This document shows, one piece after another, positions 16,148-24,141 of a stretch of DNA of 26,539 bases. The stretch's first letter is position 1. Every line of letters begins with the position of its first letter. The position numbers and the translations under genes are program-made. The DNA is from a virus: IMG/VR virus record IMGVR_UViG_3300025894_001524, positions 1-26,539 of that record. The stretch is one strand, 5' to 3'. The notes beneath the pieces are model-generated. The model had not been told where the DNA came from. It ran no database searches and was given only the letters and a program-made list of their open reading frames with translations.

Positions 16148-16970
16148 TATTGATCAGCTAGTAACAGCTAGTGGAGACATCAGAGACACATTTGATATGG
16201 GTATTAAAAGAATAGCTGGCCTCGGGTCGTTAGCAGCAACAGGTGAAATACACACAACAGACGGTATGTTAGATACTGACGCCGCAATTACTGAACAAAA
16301 ACGTGTAGCTTATAATGCAGCTCTTGAAGCAGTACAAGCTGATATTTTTTCTAAAACTGCTGCTGAATATTTTACTGAACAAGCAGATAATAAGGCTGTC
16401 GACTTTGATAATGCGGTTAATGCATTCGTATCAGCAACAACCCCAGTTATCATGGCCACTGAAATCAGTGTACGATCATCAGAAGCACAACTTAGTGGTG
16501 ACAACGCAGTTGCTAAAGAATTACAACAGGTAATTAATAATGATCCTGCATACATTTTAACAACCACTGAAGTAGTTGCCTACAACGATTCGCTTACAAC
16601 AGTTGAACTTAGAGCAGAGCAATATGCAACTGCTGTAGCAATCAGAGATAACCAACAGTTTGTTGACAATTTTCAATCTCAGGCAGATGCATTTGGTCTT
16701 GACTTTATTGATGCAAGTGATCTAGTATTATCACGATTTGGTAATGATGCACCGGAGATTGATTATCCAGCAGCACATGTTTCATTTTTAAACGCAGCAA
16801 TGACATTAACACAAGACGTAACTGCTAACTTCACAGCAACAACTGAATTGGTAGAATCGTGGGGAGAAGCAGATTCGTTTTATACTACTGGTCCTACAGC
16901 AGATCAATGCTTTTTTGCTACGGAAGTACAAAGAAATGACCCTGGTCATCCTTGTTACATACCATCATAA
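16068..16970 (+). CDS. Secreted hypothetical phage protein (300 aa)
   Basis: Possible ATGs lie at 16053, 16068, 16080 and 16086. 16068 is chosen because GAGGA (16055-16059) is well placed and MGTKMKMLLLLVLASVSGQAHA makes a standard signal peptide cut after AHA. The mature protein is Ala/Thr/Asp-rich and largely helical (EQKRVAYNAALEAVQADIF, VAKELQQVINNDPAYIL), with only two cysteines, both near the C-terminus (DQCFFATEVQRNDPGHPCYIPS). It starts inside the preceding gene, 80 bases of which are read in two frames; both products carry signal peptides, so they may act together outside the cytoplasm. No family is recognised and no catalytic motif seen. Confidence 0.82.
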   Translation: MGTKMKMLLLLVLASVSGQAHANQWNSIDQLVTASGDIRDTFDMGIKRIAGLGSLAATGEIHTTDGMLDTDAAITEQKRVAYNAALEAVQADIFSKTAAEYFTEQADNKAVDFDNAVNAFVSATTPVIMATEISVRSSEAQLSGDNAVAKELQQVINNDPAYILTTTEVVAYNDSLTTVELRAEQYATAVAIRDNQQFVDNFQSQADAFGLDFIDASDLVLSRFGNDAPEIDYPAAHVSFLNAAMTLTQDVTANFTATTELVESWGEADSFYTTGPTADQCFFATEVQRNDPGHPCYIPS

Positions 16971-16976
16971 TAAATA
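16969..16976 (+). promoter_or_regulatory. Late promoter AATAAATA for the gene at 16996
   Basis: AATAAATA overlaps the preceding stop codon; AGGAG (16984-16988) lies seven bases before the ATG. Confidence 0.5.
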
Positions 16977-16995
16977 ATACAACAGGAGAACACAC

Positions 16996-17538
16996 ATGGC
17001 AATAGAAGATATGGAATTAGACGTTGGCGGTACCAAGATTAAAGGAGTTTGGATCGCCATCCTCTTTTCATTTGCAAGCACAATAGGCGGCGGCATTTGG
17101 GCCGCCTCTGAATTCTTTTCCCGCTTATCAGCATTAGAAGAAACAGTCCAACAAGCACTTACTCAAAGCGAAATAACTAGCACTCGTTTTGATGATTTTA
17201 AAGAAGTTATTGATAAACAAGTTAACACTGTTAATGTTCAAATGGGTCAGGTATCACAAGAACTAGAGGACAACGATGTTAGTGGACTTCAGGGAAAACT
17301 TGCTACACTGGGCGCTAACTTAGAAACTATCATGGAACGTCAACGTGAACTGATTGCTATACAAGAACGTGTTGTACAAGTGGAAAAACAAATCACTGAA
17401 ACAGCAACGTTAGTGCAAAAAGCAGAAAACATGATGCAAGATGCTGACAAAATAAACAATAAATTAGAACGTATACAAAAAGAAATAGAAGAAATTTGGG
17501 AAGGCATGGATTTTTTAGCTAATCCGTACTCTTCCTAG
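16996..17538 (+). CDS. Membrane-anchored coiled-coil protein (180 aa)
   Basis: An acidic start (MAIEDMELDVGGTKIKG) is followed by one membrane helix (VWIAILFSFASTIGGGIWAA, about residues 18-37). A long helical rod with heptad patterns continues to the end (LEETVQQALTQSEITSTRF ... VEKQITETATLVQKAENMM). There is no signal cleavage site, so it is an anchored protein with one bulk domain. Similar one-helix coiled-coil proteins are encoded at 6515 and 25794. The gene has a late promoter and a strong AGGAG site. In T4-like marine phages such genes are found among structural genes. It could be a spanin-like or tail-associated protein; the function is not established. Confidence 0.85.
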   Translation: MAIEDMELDVGGTKIKGVWIAILFSFASTIGGGIWAASEFFSRLSALEETVQQALTQSEITSTRFDDFKEVIDKQVNTVNVQMGQVSQELEDNDVSGLQGKLATLGANLETIMERQRELIAIQERVVQVEKQITETATLVQKAENMMQDADKINNKLERIQKEIEEIWEGMDFLANPYSS

Positions 17539-17545
17539 ATAAATA
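17538..17545 (+). promoter_or_regulatory. Late promoter GATAAATA for the gene at 17576
   Basis: GATAAATACATAC overlaps the previous TAG stop; AGGAGA at 17564-17569 is the ribosome site for the ATG at 17576. Confidence 0.65.
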
Positions 17546-17575
17546 CATACATAACTAACACACAGGAGAAGCAAT

Positions 17576-19066
17576 ATGCCTTCCAGCATACCATTTGACT
17601 CTAGTTTAGTACTAGGGGAAATTATCAAAAAAGACAGAATCGAAGCGTTAATGAAGATTTCCGCAGCACAAGCACCAATTGATGCAGCACAAGAAAAACT
17701 TAACAACTATTTAAAAACCAAGCGTAGTTTAGACATGACTCGATTAGAGTTAGTAAATCTAAATATTGACGACAAAGCATTAAAAGAAATTGATGATGCA
17801 ATGGTTGCGCTTGATAAAGATATTGCTGACGCCGCCAAAGATTACGTAAAAAAATCAGCAACAGGACTAAAAAACGTTGCGGAAGCAAAAACAGCAGCAG
17901 GCGCACAAGCAAATGGATCAATGATTGCTTACTCAGTTGAATCACCAGTTGATTGGGATAAATCATCACTTAAGACGTTTCCTATCAGTTCCGACTCAAT
18001 GATATTAGATGCACAATACATACGTAACGAGTCACAAGCAGATGGCAGTGAAGCTCACGCAAAAGAAATTGCCAGTCATGCAAGCATACAGATATCAAGT
18101 ATATTTGGTGGCAAGGTAGCCAGCAGTGCAGCATCAAGTGTAGCAAGTACAGCATTATCTCAAGTAAGCAAACATACGGTTGCTGGTACTTTAGTTATTA
18201 CAGCAGTATGTACACATAAAAATGCACAGTTGTTTGCACCAATGGTACTGACCCCAGAGAAAGCAGTTGATGCCTGGAACTTCTGCAGAGAAGATGACAA
18301 ACTGGATACAGATTATGCTGGTCTAACTGCGGCGATTGAAGAAGGCGAGACTAAAGCAAAATCTCCACCTATTAATGTATTGAGCGGTGTTACATATGGT
18401 TCTAGCTTTGTAGGCATGGTTCACGTATTACAAGCAGAAGCAACAACCAGTTCACAAACTTCAGAAGCAATGACTGCTGCCATGGAAACACAGTTTAAAG
18501 CAGGCATGTGGTTTAGTAAAGCACAAGGCAAGTTTGGTTTAGATCAGCAGTTTAGCAATAATATCAAGGACATGTTAAGCACCAGTGACGTTGAAACACA
18601 TTGTAGTGTTGTAACAATGGGCTTGATTCCAACTCTCAAGAGCAATGCTATTAAGACATCTATCAGCCAATTGCAACCTAGTGCAGATGAAATCATGAGT
18701 CAAATAAATGCAATTCAGGGCGCCACTAACAAGCGTGTTGGCACAATGGGTTCAGAAGCAAACGACGGCAAAGTTGGGGCAGGATTTAAAGACCTTAATC
18801 AAGACTATACTAGTAGTGTTGTATCATCATTAAGCAAAGTAGACAATGAAAATAATCGTATTATTGACACCAACAGCTTGATGACTGCGTTTGATGACTA
18901 TGTTGATCTTGCACACAACAGCGAAATTGGTGTGCCCATTAACTTTTATCTCAAGCCTATATCTAAAGCAGAAGTTGCACGTATCTACCAAAATGAATTT
19001 CAGGTACCTAATCCAGCACAAGATGTAGAAGCACCAGTTGTGCCAGCACCAGCTGATGGCAACTAA
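17576..19066 (+). CDS. Conserved virion structural protein of T4-like marine phages (496 aa)
   Basis: The N-terminal third is helical: FDSSLVLGEIIKKDRIEALM, AQAPIDAAQEKLNNYLKTKRSLDMTRLELVNLNI. This pattern (S-LVLG-I, AQAPIDAA, KRSLDMT) is one I recall from predicted structural proteins of T4-like cyanophages. The middle is Ala/Ser-rich and beta-like (SSIFGGKVASSAASSVASTALSQVSKHTVAGTLVITAVCTHKNAQLF), and the C-terminal part again helical. No signal peptide or membrane helix. Strong AGGAGA site and late promoter imply abundant late expression. A Rho-independent terminator follows, closing this transcription unit. Its exact location in the particle is unknown. Confidence 0.85.
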   Translation: MPSSIPFDSSLVLGEIIKKDRIEALMKISAAQAPIDAAQEKLNNYLKTKRSLDMTRLELVNLNIDDKALKEIDDAMVALDKDIADAAKDYVKKSATGLKNVAEAKTAAGAQANGSMIAYSVESPVDWDKSSLKTFPISSDSMILDAQYIRNESQADGSEAHAKEIASHASIQISSIFGGKVASSAASSVASTALSQVSKHTVAGTLVITAVCTHKNAQLFAPMVLTPEKAVDAWNFCREDDKLDTDYAGLTAAIEEGETKAKSPPINVLSGVTYGSSFVGMVHVLQAEATTSSQTSEAMTAAMETQFKAGMWFSKAQGKFGLDQQFSNNIKDMLSTSDVETHCSVVTMGLIPTLKSNAIKTSISQLQPSADEIMSQINAIQGATNKRVGTMGSEANDGKVGAGFKDLNQDYTSSVVSSLSKVDNENNRIIDTNSLMTAFDDYVDLAHNSEIGVPINFYLKPISKAEVARIYQNEFQVPNPAQDVEAPVVPAPADGN

Positions 19067-19087
19067 ATCCTAGTTGTAAAAAACATA

Positions 19088-19131
19088 AATCCTGATAAAT
19101 AGTATTAACTATTATTTGTCAGGATTTTTTT
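19088..19131 (+). terminator. Rho-independent terminator enclosing a late promoter
   Basis: AATCCTGA (19088-19095) pairs with TCAGGATT (19119-19126), an inner ATAGT/ACTAT stem (19099-19103, 19108-19112) closes an ATTA loop, and a run of T residues follows to 19131. The late promoter GATAAATA (19094-19101) lies in the left arm, and the AGGA that serves the next ATG (19132) is in the right arm. Confidence 0.75.
19094..19101 (+). promoter_or_regulatory. Late promoter GATAAATA for the gene at 19132
   Basis: The octamer lies in the left arm of the terminator hairpin. Transcription from it should start near 19107, after that arm, so the resulting RNA lacks the 5' half of the hairpin. Confidence 0.6.
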
Positions 19132-21750
19132 ATGACTTCAAGGACTGTACTAACAGAAAGCGTATGGCAAGCGCTCAATGAAGATACCCAAAATTACTTA
19201 ACCGAATGGGACCAGTTGGGTTTATATCTTCAAGAAAATGCTCATATATTTGAAGCAGAATTAACGCCACAGCAAATTAATGATATCTTTACTAATGCAG
19301 AACAGTATGCTGTCGATAGCGGCAGTTTCCAAACTAAATTAGGCAAAGTAGGCAATAAAGCAGCAGATGCTGGTAAAGCAGCAGTGGGCGGTGTTAAAGT
19401 TGCTGCTGATGTAATGGCTAAAGCTAATGCCCAACTTAATAAACTGGGAGCTGCAATACAAGATACTGCCCCCATTAAAGGCATTGATGCGGCATTTGAA
19501 AAAGCAAAAAAAGATTTATATGTAAAGCTAGGCGGTAAAGATTCTAAAGTAAATCAGGTAATAATGAAAGCAAGCCAACTGGCAAAAGATCATCCTGGCA
19601 AAACAAAGTTTTTAGTTGGTGCGTTAACAGTAGCAGCATCATTAGCAGCAGGCCCGGCAGGCGGCGCCGCAGCAGGTTATGTATTAAGAGGCGCAAGTGA
19701 TTTAATTGCAGGTGAAAAACTCAGCACAGCAGTAGGCAAAGGTTTGAAGACAGCAGCAATGGGTTACTTGTCAGGCAAAGCATTTGAATTTGCAAAAGAA
19801 GTATTTCAGGATATAGCTAGTCCAGAAGATATAGCAGCAGTAGCAAACGATCCAGAACAAGTTGCAGCAGCCGCCAAAAAAGCAGGAGAAGCACTTCCTC
19901 CTAGGATGCCTTACCAGCAGTTTAGTAGGCAAGGGCGTATGATGGATTTGCAAGACATGAATGATACCATGAAAGATGTAGGCGGGCAGATGGGATTAAA
20001 ACCACCGTTTGAGGCTAATTTTCAAATGGGAGTGCCTGTAGAAATTAATGGCGTGCCGGTGCCTCAAGATATATTAAGCGGAGTAGATCCCGTAATTCCT
20101 GGAGAGAACTTCAACGAGTTAAGGGATGCTTGGCGTGCCGAAAATGGAGTAGCTGCACCGCCTGCAGGAAGTGCGTTTGATAAGTTAGATGCAGCAGGTA
20201 TGGAAGATGACTTTGCAGGCCCGGCAGTCGGCGCAGCAGATGCGGCAGGCGGAGCAGCAGATGCGGCAGGCGGAGCAGCAGATGCGGCAGGCGGAGCAGC
20301 AGATGCGGCAGGCGGAGCAGCCGGTGCAGCAGCAGACGCTGGATCTGCAATAAACATTGAAGATATACCTATGAAAGGAAATGGCAGGTTTGACGATCTG
20401 TCTGATGCGTTTACTTCATTAAGTTCAGATCAACAGGCAGTATTGTATGCTGATGAAATGGGATTAATGCCAAGCCCAGAGTTTGCACAGGGTTTAATTA
20501 ATAACGATATTTTGCCAACAGCAACGGGTGGTGAAATACTTAATGTAATGAAACAAAACAGTGTAAATCCATTGGAGTATTACAAAGAATTAGAAGCAGT
20601 TGGTAAAATTGACGCCAATATATATACTAAAATTAGACAAAGTCTCGACAGTCTTAAGGCGGCAGGTAAATTAGATAATGATTATATGTGGGCAGAAAGC
20701 ATAGATGTTGATAAACATAATGCATTGTATGAAACTGCTAAACTAAAATATATGTCTGGCATGCTACTTACAGAAACAGAACAACAAGTTTTAAATGAAG
20801 GCCCGTTAGATGCTATTAAGAAAGGCGCCGCTAAAGCTGCAAGCGCAGTTGGTGGTGCAGTAGCAAAAGGTGCTGCCAAAGTTGCACAGGGCGCGAAGTC
20901 TGCAGGCCGTGAACTTGGACAGCAAGTAACTGCTAAAAAATTAAACAGTTTATGGAAAAATGCAGGTGCTCCAACAGATGCTCCTAGCGTTTCTAGTATT
21001 TTAGCAAAAGCAGGTTTAGATAGCCAAGGCATATCAGCAGTTAGCACAGCCTCAAAAGTTGAGTTGCCAGCACCAGCAGCAACGCCAGCAGCAGCAACGC
21101 CAGCAGCAGCAACGCCAGCAGCAGCAACGCCAGCAGCAGCAACGCCAGCAGCAGGACAAGCAGCACCAGCAGGACAAGCAGCAACAGCAGAGCCTAAGAA
21201 GCAAGGCGCCATAAGTAAAATAGGTAAAGCAATCGGTGGTATGGCTAAAGGAGCTGTAGCAGGCGCTAAAGGAGCAGCACCAGCAGGACAAGCTGCACCA
21301 GCAGGACAAGCAGCACCAGCAGGACAAGCAGCACCAGCAGGACAAGCTGCACCAGCAGGACAAGCAGCAGGATTAAAAGGACGTATGCAAGGTGATCTCG
21401 ACGATATGACCAAAGCACGAGCAGCCGCCGGATTAGACAATGAACCTGGACAAAAATCAGCCAGAGGAGCAGCACCAGATGCTAAAGGGGTTGCACAAGT
21501 TAAACCTAAAGCAGCACCTAAAGCAAAATCAGCAGGACCACAAAGTAGTGCAGATTTACCCAGAGGAACGTCATTTACTATTCCACAAAGTGGAGGCACT
21601 ACTAAAGCATATCGTTGGGAAGGCGGAATGTGGAGTGAATTATCTCCTGGGGGCAAATGGCAAACAGGAAAAATTAAAAATGATTTAGCATTTAAGTTAT
21701 ACTTAGGTTCTAAAAAGAATGCAGCAGCAGATGCTAAGGCAATAAGCTGA
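19132..21750 (+). CDS. Large Ala-rich repeat protein, putative head-associated (872 aa)
   Basis: The N-terminus MTSRTVLTESVWQALNEDTQ carries LTE and LNE sites that match the T4 prohead-protease consensus. A helical region to about residue 150 is followed by a Gly/Ala hydrophobic stretch (KFLVGALTVAASLAAGPAGGAAAGYVLRG, about 160-188) that may enter a membrane. Three tracts are low complexity: ADAAGGA repeats near 369, AATPA repeats near 649 and GQAAPA repeats near 717. A second leader-like block MLLTETEQQVLNEGPLDAIKKGA lies near 544, followed by GRELGQQVTAKKLNSLWKNAGAP, a pattern I recall from T4-like marine phages. The C-terminal ~70 residues (SFTIPQSGGTTKAYRWEGGMW) look like a folded domain. 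It starts a four-gene operon (next ATG overlaps its stop). The exact role is unknown. Confidence 0.82.
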   Translation: MTSRTVLTESVWQALNEDTQNYLTEWDQLGLYLQENAHIFEAELTPQQINDIFTNAEQYAVDSGSFQTKLGKVGNKAADAGKAAVGGVKVAADVMAKANAQLNKLGAAIQDTAPIKGIDAAFEKAKKDLYVKLGGKDSKVNQVIMKASQLAKDHPGKTKFLVGALTVAASLAAGPAGGAAAGYVLRGASDLIAGEKLSTAVGKGLKTAAMGYLSGKAFEFAKEVFQDIASPEDIAAVANDPEQVAAAAKKAGEALPPRMPYQQFSRQGRMMDLQDMNDTMKDVGGQMGLKPPFEANFQMGVPVEINGVPVPQDILSGVDPVIPGENFNELRDAWRAENGVAAPPAGSAFDKLDAAGMEDDFAGPAVGAADAAGGAADAAGGAADAAGGAADAAGGAAGAAADAGSAINIEDIPMKGNGRFDDLSDAFTSLSSDQQAVLYADEMGLMPSPEFAQGLINNDILPTATGGEILNVMKQNSVNPLEYYKELEAVGKIDANIYTKIRQSLDSLKAAGKLDNDYMWAESIDVDKHNALYETAKLKYMSGMLLTETEQQVLNEGPLDAIKKGAAKAASAVGGAVAKGAAKVAQGAKSAGRELGQQVTAKKLNSLWKNAGAPTDAPSVSSILAKAGLDSQGISAVSTASKVELPAPAATPAAATPAAATPAAATPAAATPAAGQAAPAGQAATAEPKKQGAISKIGKAIGGMAKGAVAGAKGAAPAGQAAPAGQAAPAGQAAPAGQAAPAGQAAGLKGRMQGDLDDMTKARAAAGLDNEPGQKSARGAAPDAKGVAQVKPKAAPKAKSAGPQSSADLPRGTSFTIPQSGGTTKAYRWEGGMWSELSPGGKWQTGKIKNDLAFKLYLGSKKNAAADAKAIS
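20236..20319 (+). repeat. Four exact 21-bp tandem repeats
   Basis: Four identical units run back to back in frame, each encoding ADAAGGA, then decay into AGAAADAG. Exact identity indicates recent slippage or unequal exchange. Confidence 0.95.
21076..21150 (+). repeat. Five exact 15-bp tandem repeats
   Basis: GCAGCAACGCCAGCA is repeated five times without change, in frame, encoding AATPA. It lies 70 bases from the next repeat-bearing linker in the same gene. Confidence 0.95.
21277..21366 (+). repeat. Five 18-bp tandem repeats
   Basis: GCACCAGCAGGACAAGC(A/T) is repeated five times in frame, encoding APAGQA; only the last base varies. A further single copy and a half occur near 21151-21180, just upstream of a basic segment. 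Confidence 0.95.
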
Positions 21751-22463
21751 TGAGATTATACGAGGTATATCAAAATATTCGTAAACCCATAATGGAAGGC
21801 GGCAATGTATTTTCTGATGCTGTGCAGTTTGATCATTCAAACATAGACAGCATACTAGCAACAGTTAATAAGTACATGCAACCTACCGGTGCTAAACTAA
21901 TTCCAATTGGATCAGGCGCTACACCTACAGCAGGCAAAAAGTCTGGTGACTTAGATGTAATTGTAGACCAAGGCACTATGAGCGAATATTTTCAAACAGA
22001 TAAGCCCAAAGAAATTAAACAAAAAATACAAGGCTTGTTTGATGCAGCAGGGTTTGATACCAAAATGATAGGCATTAATGTGCATGTACGTGTACCACTA
22101 GAGCAAGGCAGTGCACAAGTAGACATTATGCTTGTGCCAGATGCAGAGAATATTTCCAAGTTTCATTTACATGATATACCAAAAGATTCTCCTTACAAAG
22201 GTAAACACAAGCAGATCGCAATGAGCAAGCTGGCTAATGCTAGCGGCATGATGTGGAGTGGATTTCAGGGGCTATTTGCCAGAGATGATGCAGGAAAAAA
22301 AGCAGAATTAATTAGTTCAAACTTAGATGAGATTGCAAAAGCATTAATAGGACCACAAGCAACTGCTAAAGACTTAGGCAGTGTGGAAAGCATATTGGCA
22401 GCGTTAGACCCACAACGTGCTGATCAATTAAAAGCAGAACTTGAAGCGGACCCTGCAGCATAA
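21750..22463 (+). CDS. Nucleotidyltransferase-fold protein with a capsid-targeting-like leader (237 aa)
   Basis: The ATG overlaps the previous stop (TGATG). The sequence PIGSGATPTAGKKSGDLDVIVD (about residues 49-70) is the Pol beta-type nucleotidyltransferase signature GS-x(n)-DxD, and VDIMLV near 126 supplies the expected third acidic residue. Such enzymes transfer an NMP to RNA, protein or a small molecule; the acceptor cannot be told. The first 16 residues, MRLYEVYQNIRKPIME, end in IME, an (I/L)xE site like those cut by T4 gp21 in head-internal proteins such as Alt. That would make it a candidate protein packaged with the DNA. The C-terminal part is helical. The next gene starts on its stop codon (TAATG). 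Confidence 0.86.
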   Translation: MRLYEVYQNIRKPIMEGGNVFSDAVQFDHSNIDSILATVNKYMQPTGAKLIPIGSGATPTAGKKSGDLDVIVDQGTMSEYFQTDKPKEIKQKIQGLFDAAGFDTKMIGINVHVRVPLEQGSAQVDIMLVPDAENISKFHLHDIPKDSPYKGKHKQIAMSKLANASGMMWSGFQGLFARDDAGKKAELISSNLDEIAKALIGPQATAKDLGSVESILAALDPQRADQLKAELEADPAA

Positions 22464-23212
22464 TGGAATTAACCTTAATAGATCAAGAGCTTTCAGAATC
22501 TAAACTATACAGACATAGTCGTAAGTTTGGTGCATTAACGGGCGAAGAAATTGCTAATTTAGTTTATTTGCAAACAATGAGCGTTTATATGCTAAAAATG
22601 CAGCAAGATACAGATCATTTAGCTAAAGGATACGCTAAACATACTACTCAGTACGGCACTTATGCATTATTTAGAAGTCATGCAACCGACTTGTATACAC
22701 TTTGCTATGCTGTATTGCATCCTGATAGCGATAGAATTGAGCTAAAAAATACAATAAGTAGTAAAAAGTTTCTGAGCAGTTGTAAATTTGCTAGTAAAGA
22801 ACATATTACGTTTTTACGACAAATAGCTGACGGCAGTTTGCAAGATAGTAGATTAAACACTTACATGTTTCGATTAGAGTCGCAACTAAAAATATCTAAC
22901 GGCAGGTACAAACAATGGCGTCGATATATTGTTAATTGGCCTAATGTAACCAAGAAAGCACAAGATAAAATTAAAAGAGCAATGCTAATGGAAATGGCTA
23001 GAATGGGCAGCGGCACAGTTAAAGCATCCGAATTATTTCCTATAATACGTAAATCCGTTAGCGGCACTCCTAAAAGAAACCAGTTAGACCACCCTTCTAC
23101 AGCAAGTAGTGTAGCTGGCACAAGTGCTGGTGCGTCGGTAAGAAGATACACGGCAAGTAAGTTATTGGGGATTAACAACATTGCAGATTATTGGTCAGGA
23201 AATAAAAAATGA
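22463..23212 (+). CDS. Hypothetical basic helical protein (249 aa)
   Basis: Coupled to the nucleotidyltransferase through TAATG and to the next gene through ATGA. It begins MELTLIDQELSESKLYRHS; LSE at 10-12 is a possible prohead-protease site. The body is helical and basic (YKQWRRYIVNWPNVTKKAQDKIKRAM), with Tyr-rich segments and a Ser/Ala/Gly-rich linker (STASSVAGTSAGASVRR) before a short C-terminal motif KLLGINNIADYWSG. No signal peptide or membrane helix. I recognise no family; the strong basic charge and operon position fit a nucleic acid-binding head protein or a partner of the nucleotidyltransferase. Confidence 0.78.
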   Translation: MELTLIDQELSESKLYRHSRKFGALTGEEIANLVYLQTMSVYMLKMQQDTDHLAKGYAKHTTQYGTYALFRSHATDLYTLCYAVLHPDSDRIELKNTISSKKFLSSCKFASKEHITFLRQIADGSLQDSRLNTYMFRLESQLKISNGRYKQWRRYIVNWPNVTKKAQDKIKRAMLMEMARMGSGTVKASELFPIIRKSVSGTPKRNQLDHPSTASSVAGTSAGASVRRYTASKLLGINNIADYWSGNKK

Positions 23213-23679
23213 AAATTAATGAAATAGTAGTAGCAGAACAAATAAGAACATGGCAAGACATGGAACAAGAGATAATCCAGGATATTACACTAAAAACTGG
23301 AGATAGACCAGCACATTTAATGAAAATTAACACGCAGAAGGCAGCACAAGATGCTTTTGCTCTTTATTCCCAGGGCAAACCACAAAAAGATGCAATCTCT
23401 TCTGCGCTAGAAGCACAGGGTGTAACTAACAAAAAAATTCCTAAACATAAGGAAGAGCCTGCTACTACTCCTATAGTTCAGCCGCCCAAGATAAAAAAAG
23501 CAAGCAACCCTGAGAAAGCCCAACGCAACAAAGCACCAGTAAAGAAGTCTACACGCGGTACTACAGATTTTGACCAAATGATCAAAAAAGTACGTAAAAA
23601 AGGAAAAGAGTTAACTGATCCAGTAACAATACCTTTTAACCGAGGTAGGGAACTAGCTAATAGGTTACTACAATTTTAA
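23209..23679 (+). CDS. Small basic protein, capsid-internal-protein-like (156 aa)
   Basis: The leader MKINEIVVAEQIRTW resembles the short N-terminal leaders of T4 internal head proteins, though the likely cut site is VAE rather than a strict (I/L)xE. A helical N-terminal domain (to about residue 75) is followed by a Lys/Pro/Thr-rich linker (KKIPKHKEEPATTPIVQPP) and a basic C-terminal helix (DFDQMIKKVRKKGKELTDP). Composition and length resemble T4 IPI-III (basic, DNA-associated, injected). Family is not recognised. The ATG overlaps the previous stop (ATGA). It is the last gene of the operon started at 19132; a late promoter follows. Confidence 0.78.
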   Translation: MKINEIVVAEQIRTWQDMEQEIIQDITLKTGDRPAHLMKINTQKAAQDAFALYSQGKPQKDAISSALEAQGVTNKKIPKHKEEPATTPIVQPPKIKKASNPEKAQRNKAPVKKSTRGTTDFDQMIKKVRKKGKELTDPVTIPFNRGRELANRLLQF

Positions 23680-23685
23680 AAAAAT

Positions 23686-23693
23686 GATAAATA
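23686..23693 (+). promoter_or_regulatory. Late promoter GATAAATA for the gene at 23724
   Basis: GATAAATA directly follows the previous gene. Leader includes TAGGAGAATTAA, the ribosome site shared by three successive genes. Confidence 0.65.
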
Positions 23694-23723
23694 AAAGTAA
23701 TATACTTTTTTAGGAGAATTAAA

Positions 23724-24035
23724 ATGGCACAAGTAGATAGAAGAGCAGCCGGAAACGGATCAGGCTTAGGCCCAGTAACAAAAATCATCACAATCACAGA
23801 TGGTGCTGATAATATTACACCAGCAGAACTTGCATCAGCAATTGCGTTTGTTGAGCAGTCTAAAGGTACTAATGGTACTGGCGATTCAGCGTTTTCAGTA
23901 GTAGGCGTTGCAGGAGCAGGAACAACAGTTGTACACCTTGCATTACAAGGTAGTGGTGATCTCACAGTTGGCGGCAACTTTAATGGCGTTGGCGATCACA
24001 CCGCAGCATTAGTAGTTGATTTCGATAACTCATAA
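23724..24035 (+). CDS. Small virion-type protein, first of three related late genes (103 aa)
   Basis: MAQVDRRAAGNGSGLGPVTK opens a Gly/Ala/Val-rich, cysteine-free beta protein of 103 aa. A helix (TPAELASAIAFVEQSKG) is followed by beta strands (FSVVGVAGAGTTVVHLALQGSGDLTVGG). The segment VVHLALQG aligns with MHVALEG of the gene at 24888 and the helix with its AVEKALELIAGAG, so the two are probably distant relatives. The AGGAG site sits seven bases before the ATG, and a terminator follows, so a separate strong late transcript is likely. Abundant capsid decoration or tail protein is a reasonable guess. Confidence 0.8.
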   Translation: MAQVDRRAAGNGSGLGPVTKIITITDGADNITPAELASAIAFVEQSKGTNGTGDSAFSVVGVAGAGTTVVHLALQGSGDLTVGGNFNGVGDHTAALVVDFDNS

Positions 24036-24056
24036 TACAAATTAAGAGTAAATATT

Positions 24057-24081
24057 AAAGCACTCTTCGGAGTGCTTTTTT
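24057..24081 (+). terminator. Rho-independent terminator with TTCG loop
   Basis: AAAGCACTC and GAGTGCTTT form a perfect 9-bp stem closed by TTCG, followed by more T residues. It ends the transcript of the 103-aa gene. Confidence 0.92.
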
Positions 24082-24102
24082 ATGATTAAAATTACTTCAT
24101 TA

Positions 24103-24110
24103 GATAAATA
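24103..24110 (+). promoter_or_regulatory. Late promoter GATAAATA for the gene at 24142
   Basis: GATAAATACTAG lies 22 bases after the preceding terminator; AGGAG (24129-24133) precedes the ATG. Confidence 0.68.
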
Positions 24111-24141
24111 CTAGTAACATAAATTTTTAGGAGAATTAAAA

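Noticed and set aside
20236-21366. Tandem repeats as a possible CRISPR array
   Set aside because: The units are contiguous without spacers, in frame, and within a coding gene.
20682-21656. 324-codon open frame on the minus strand
   Set aside because: It mirrors the Ala/Gly/Pro-rich repeats of the + strand gene, is itself low complexity, and has no promoter or ribosome site; the + strand gene is well supported by its operon.
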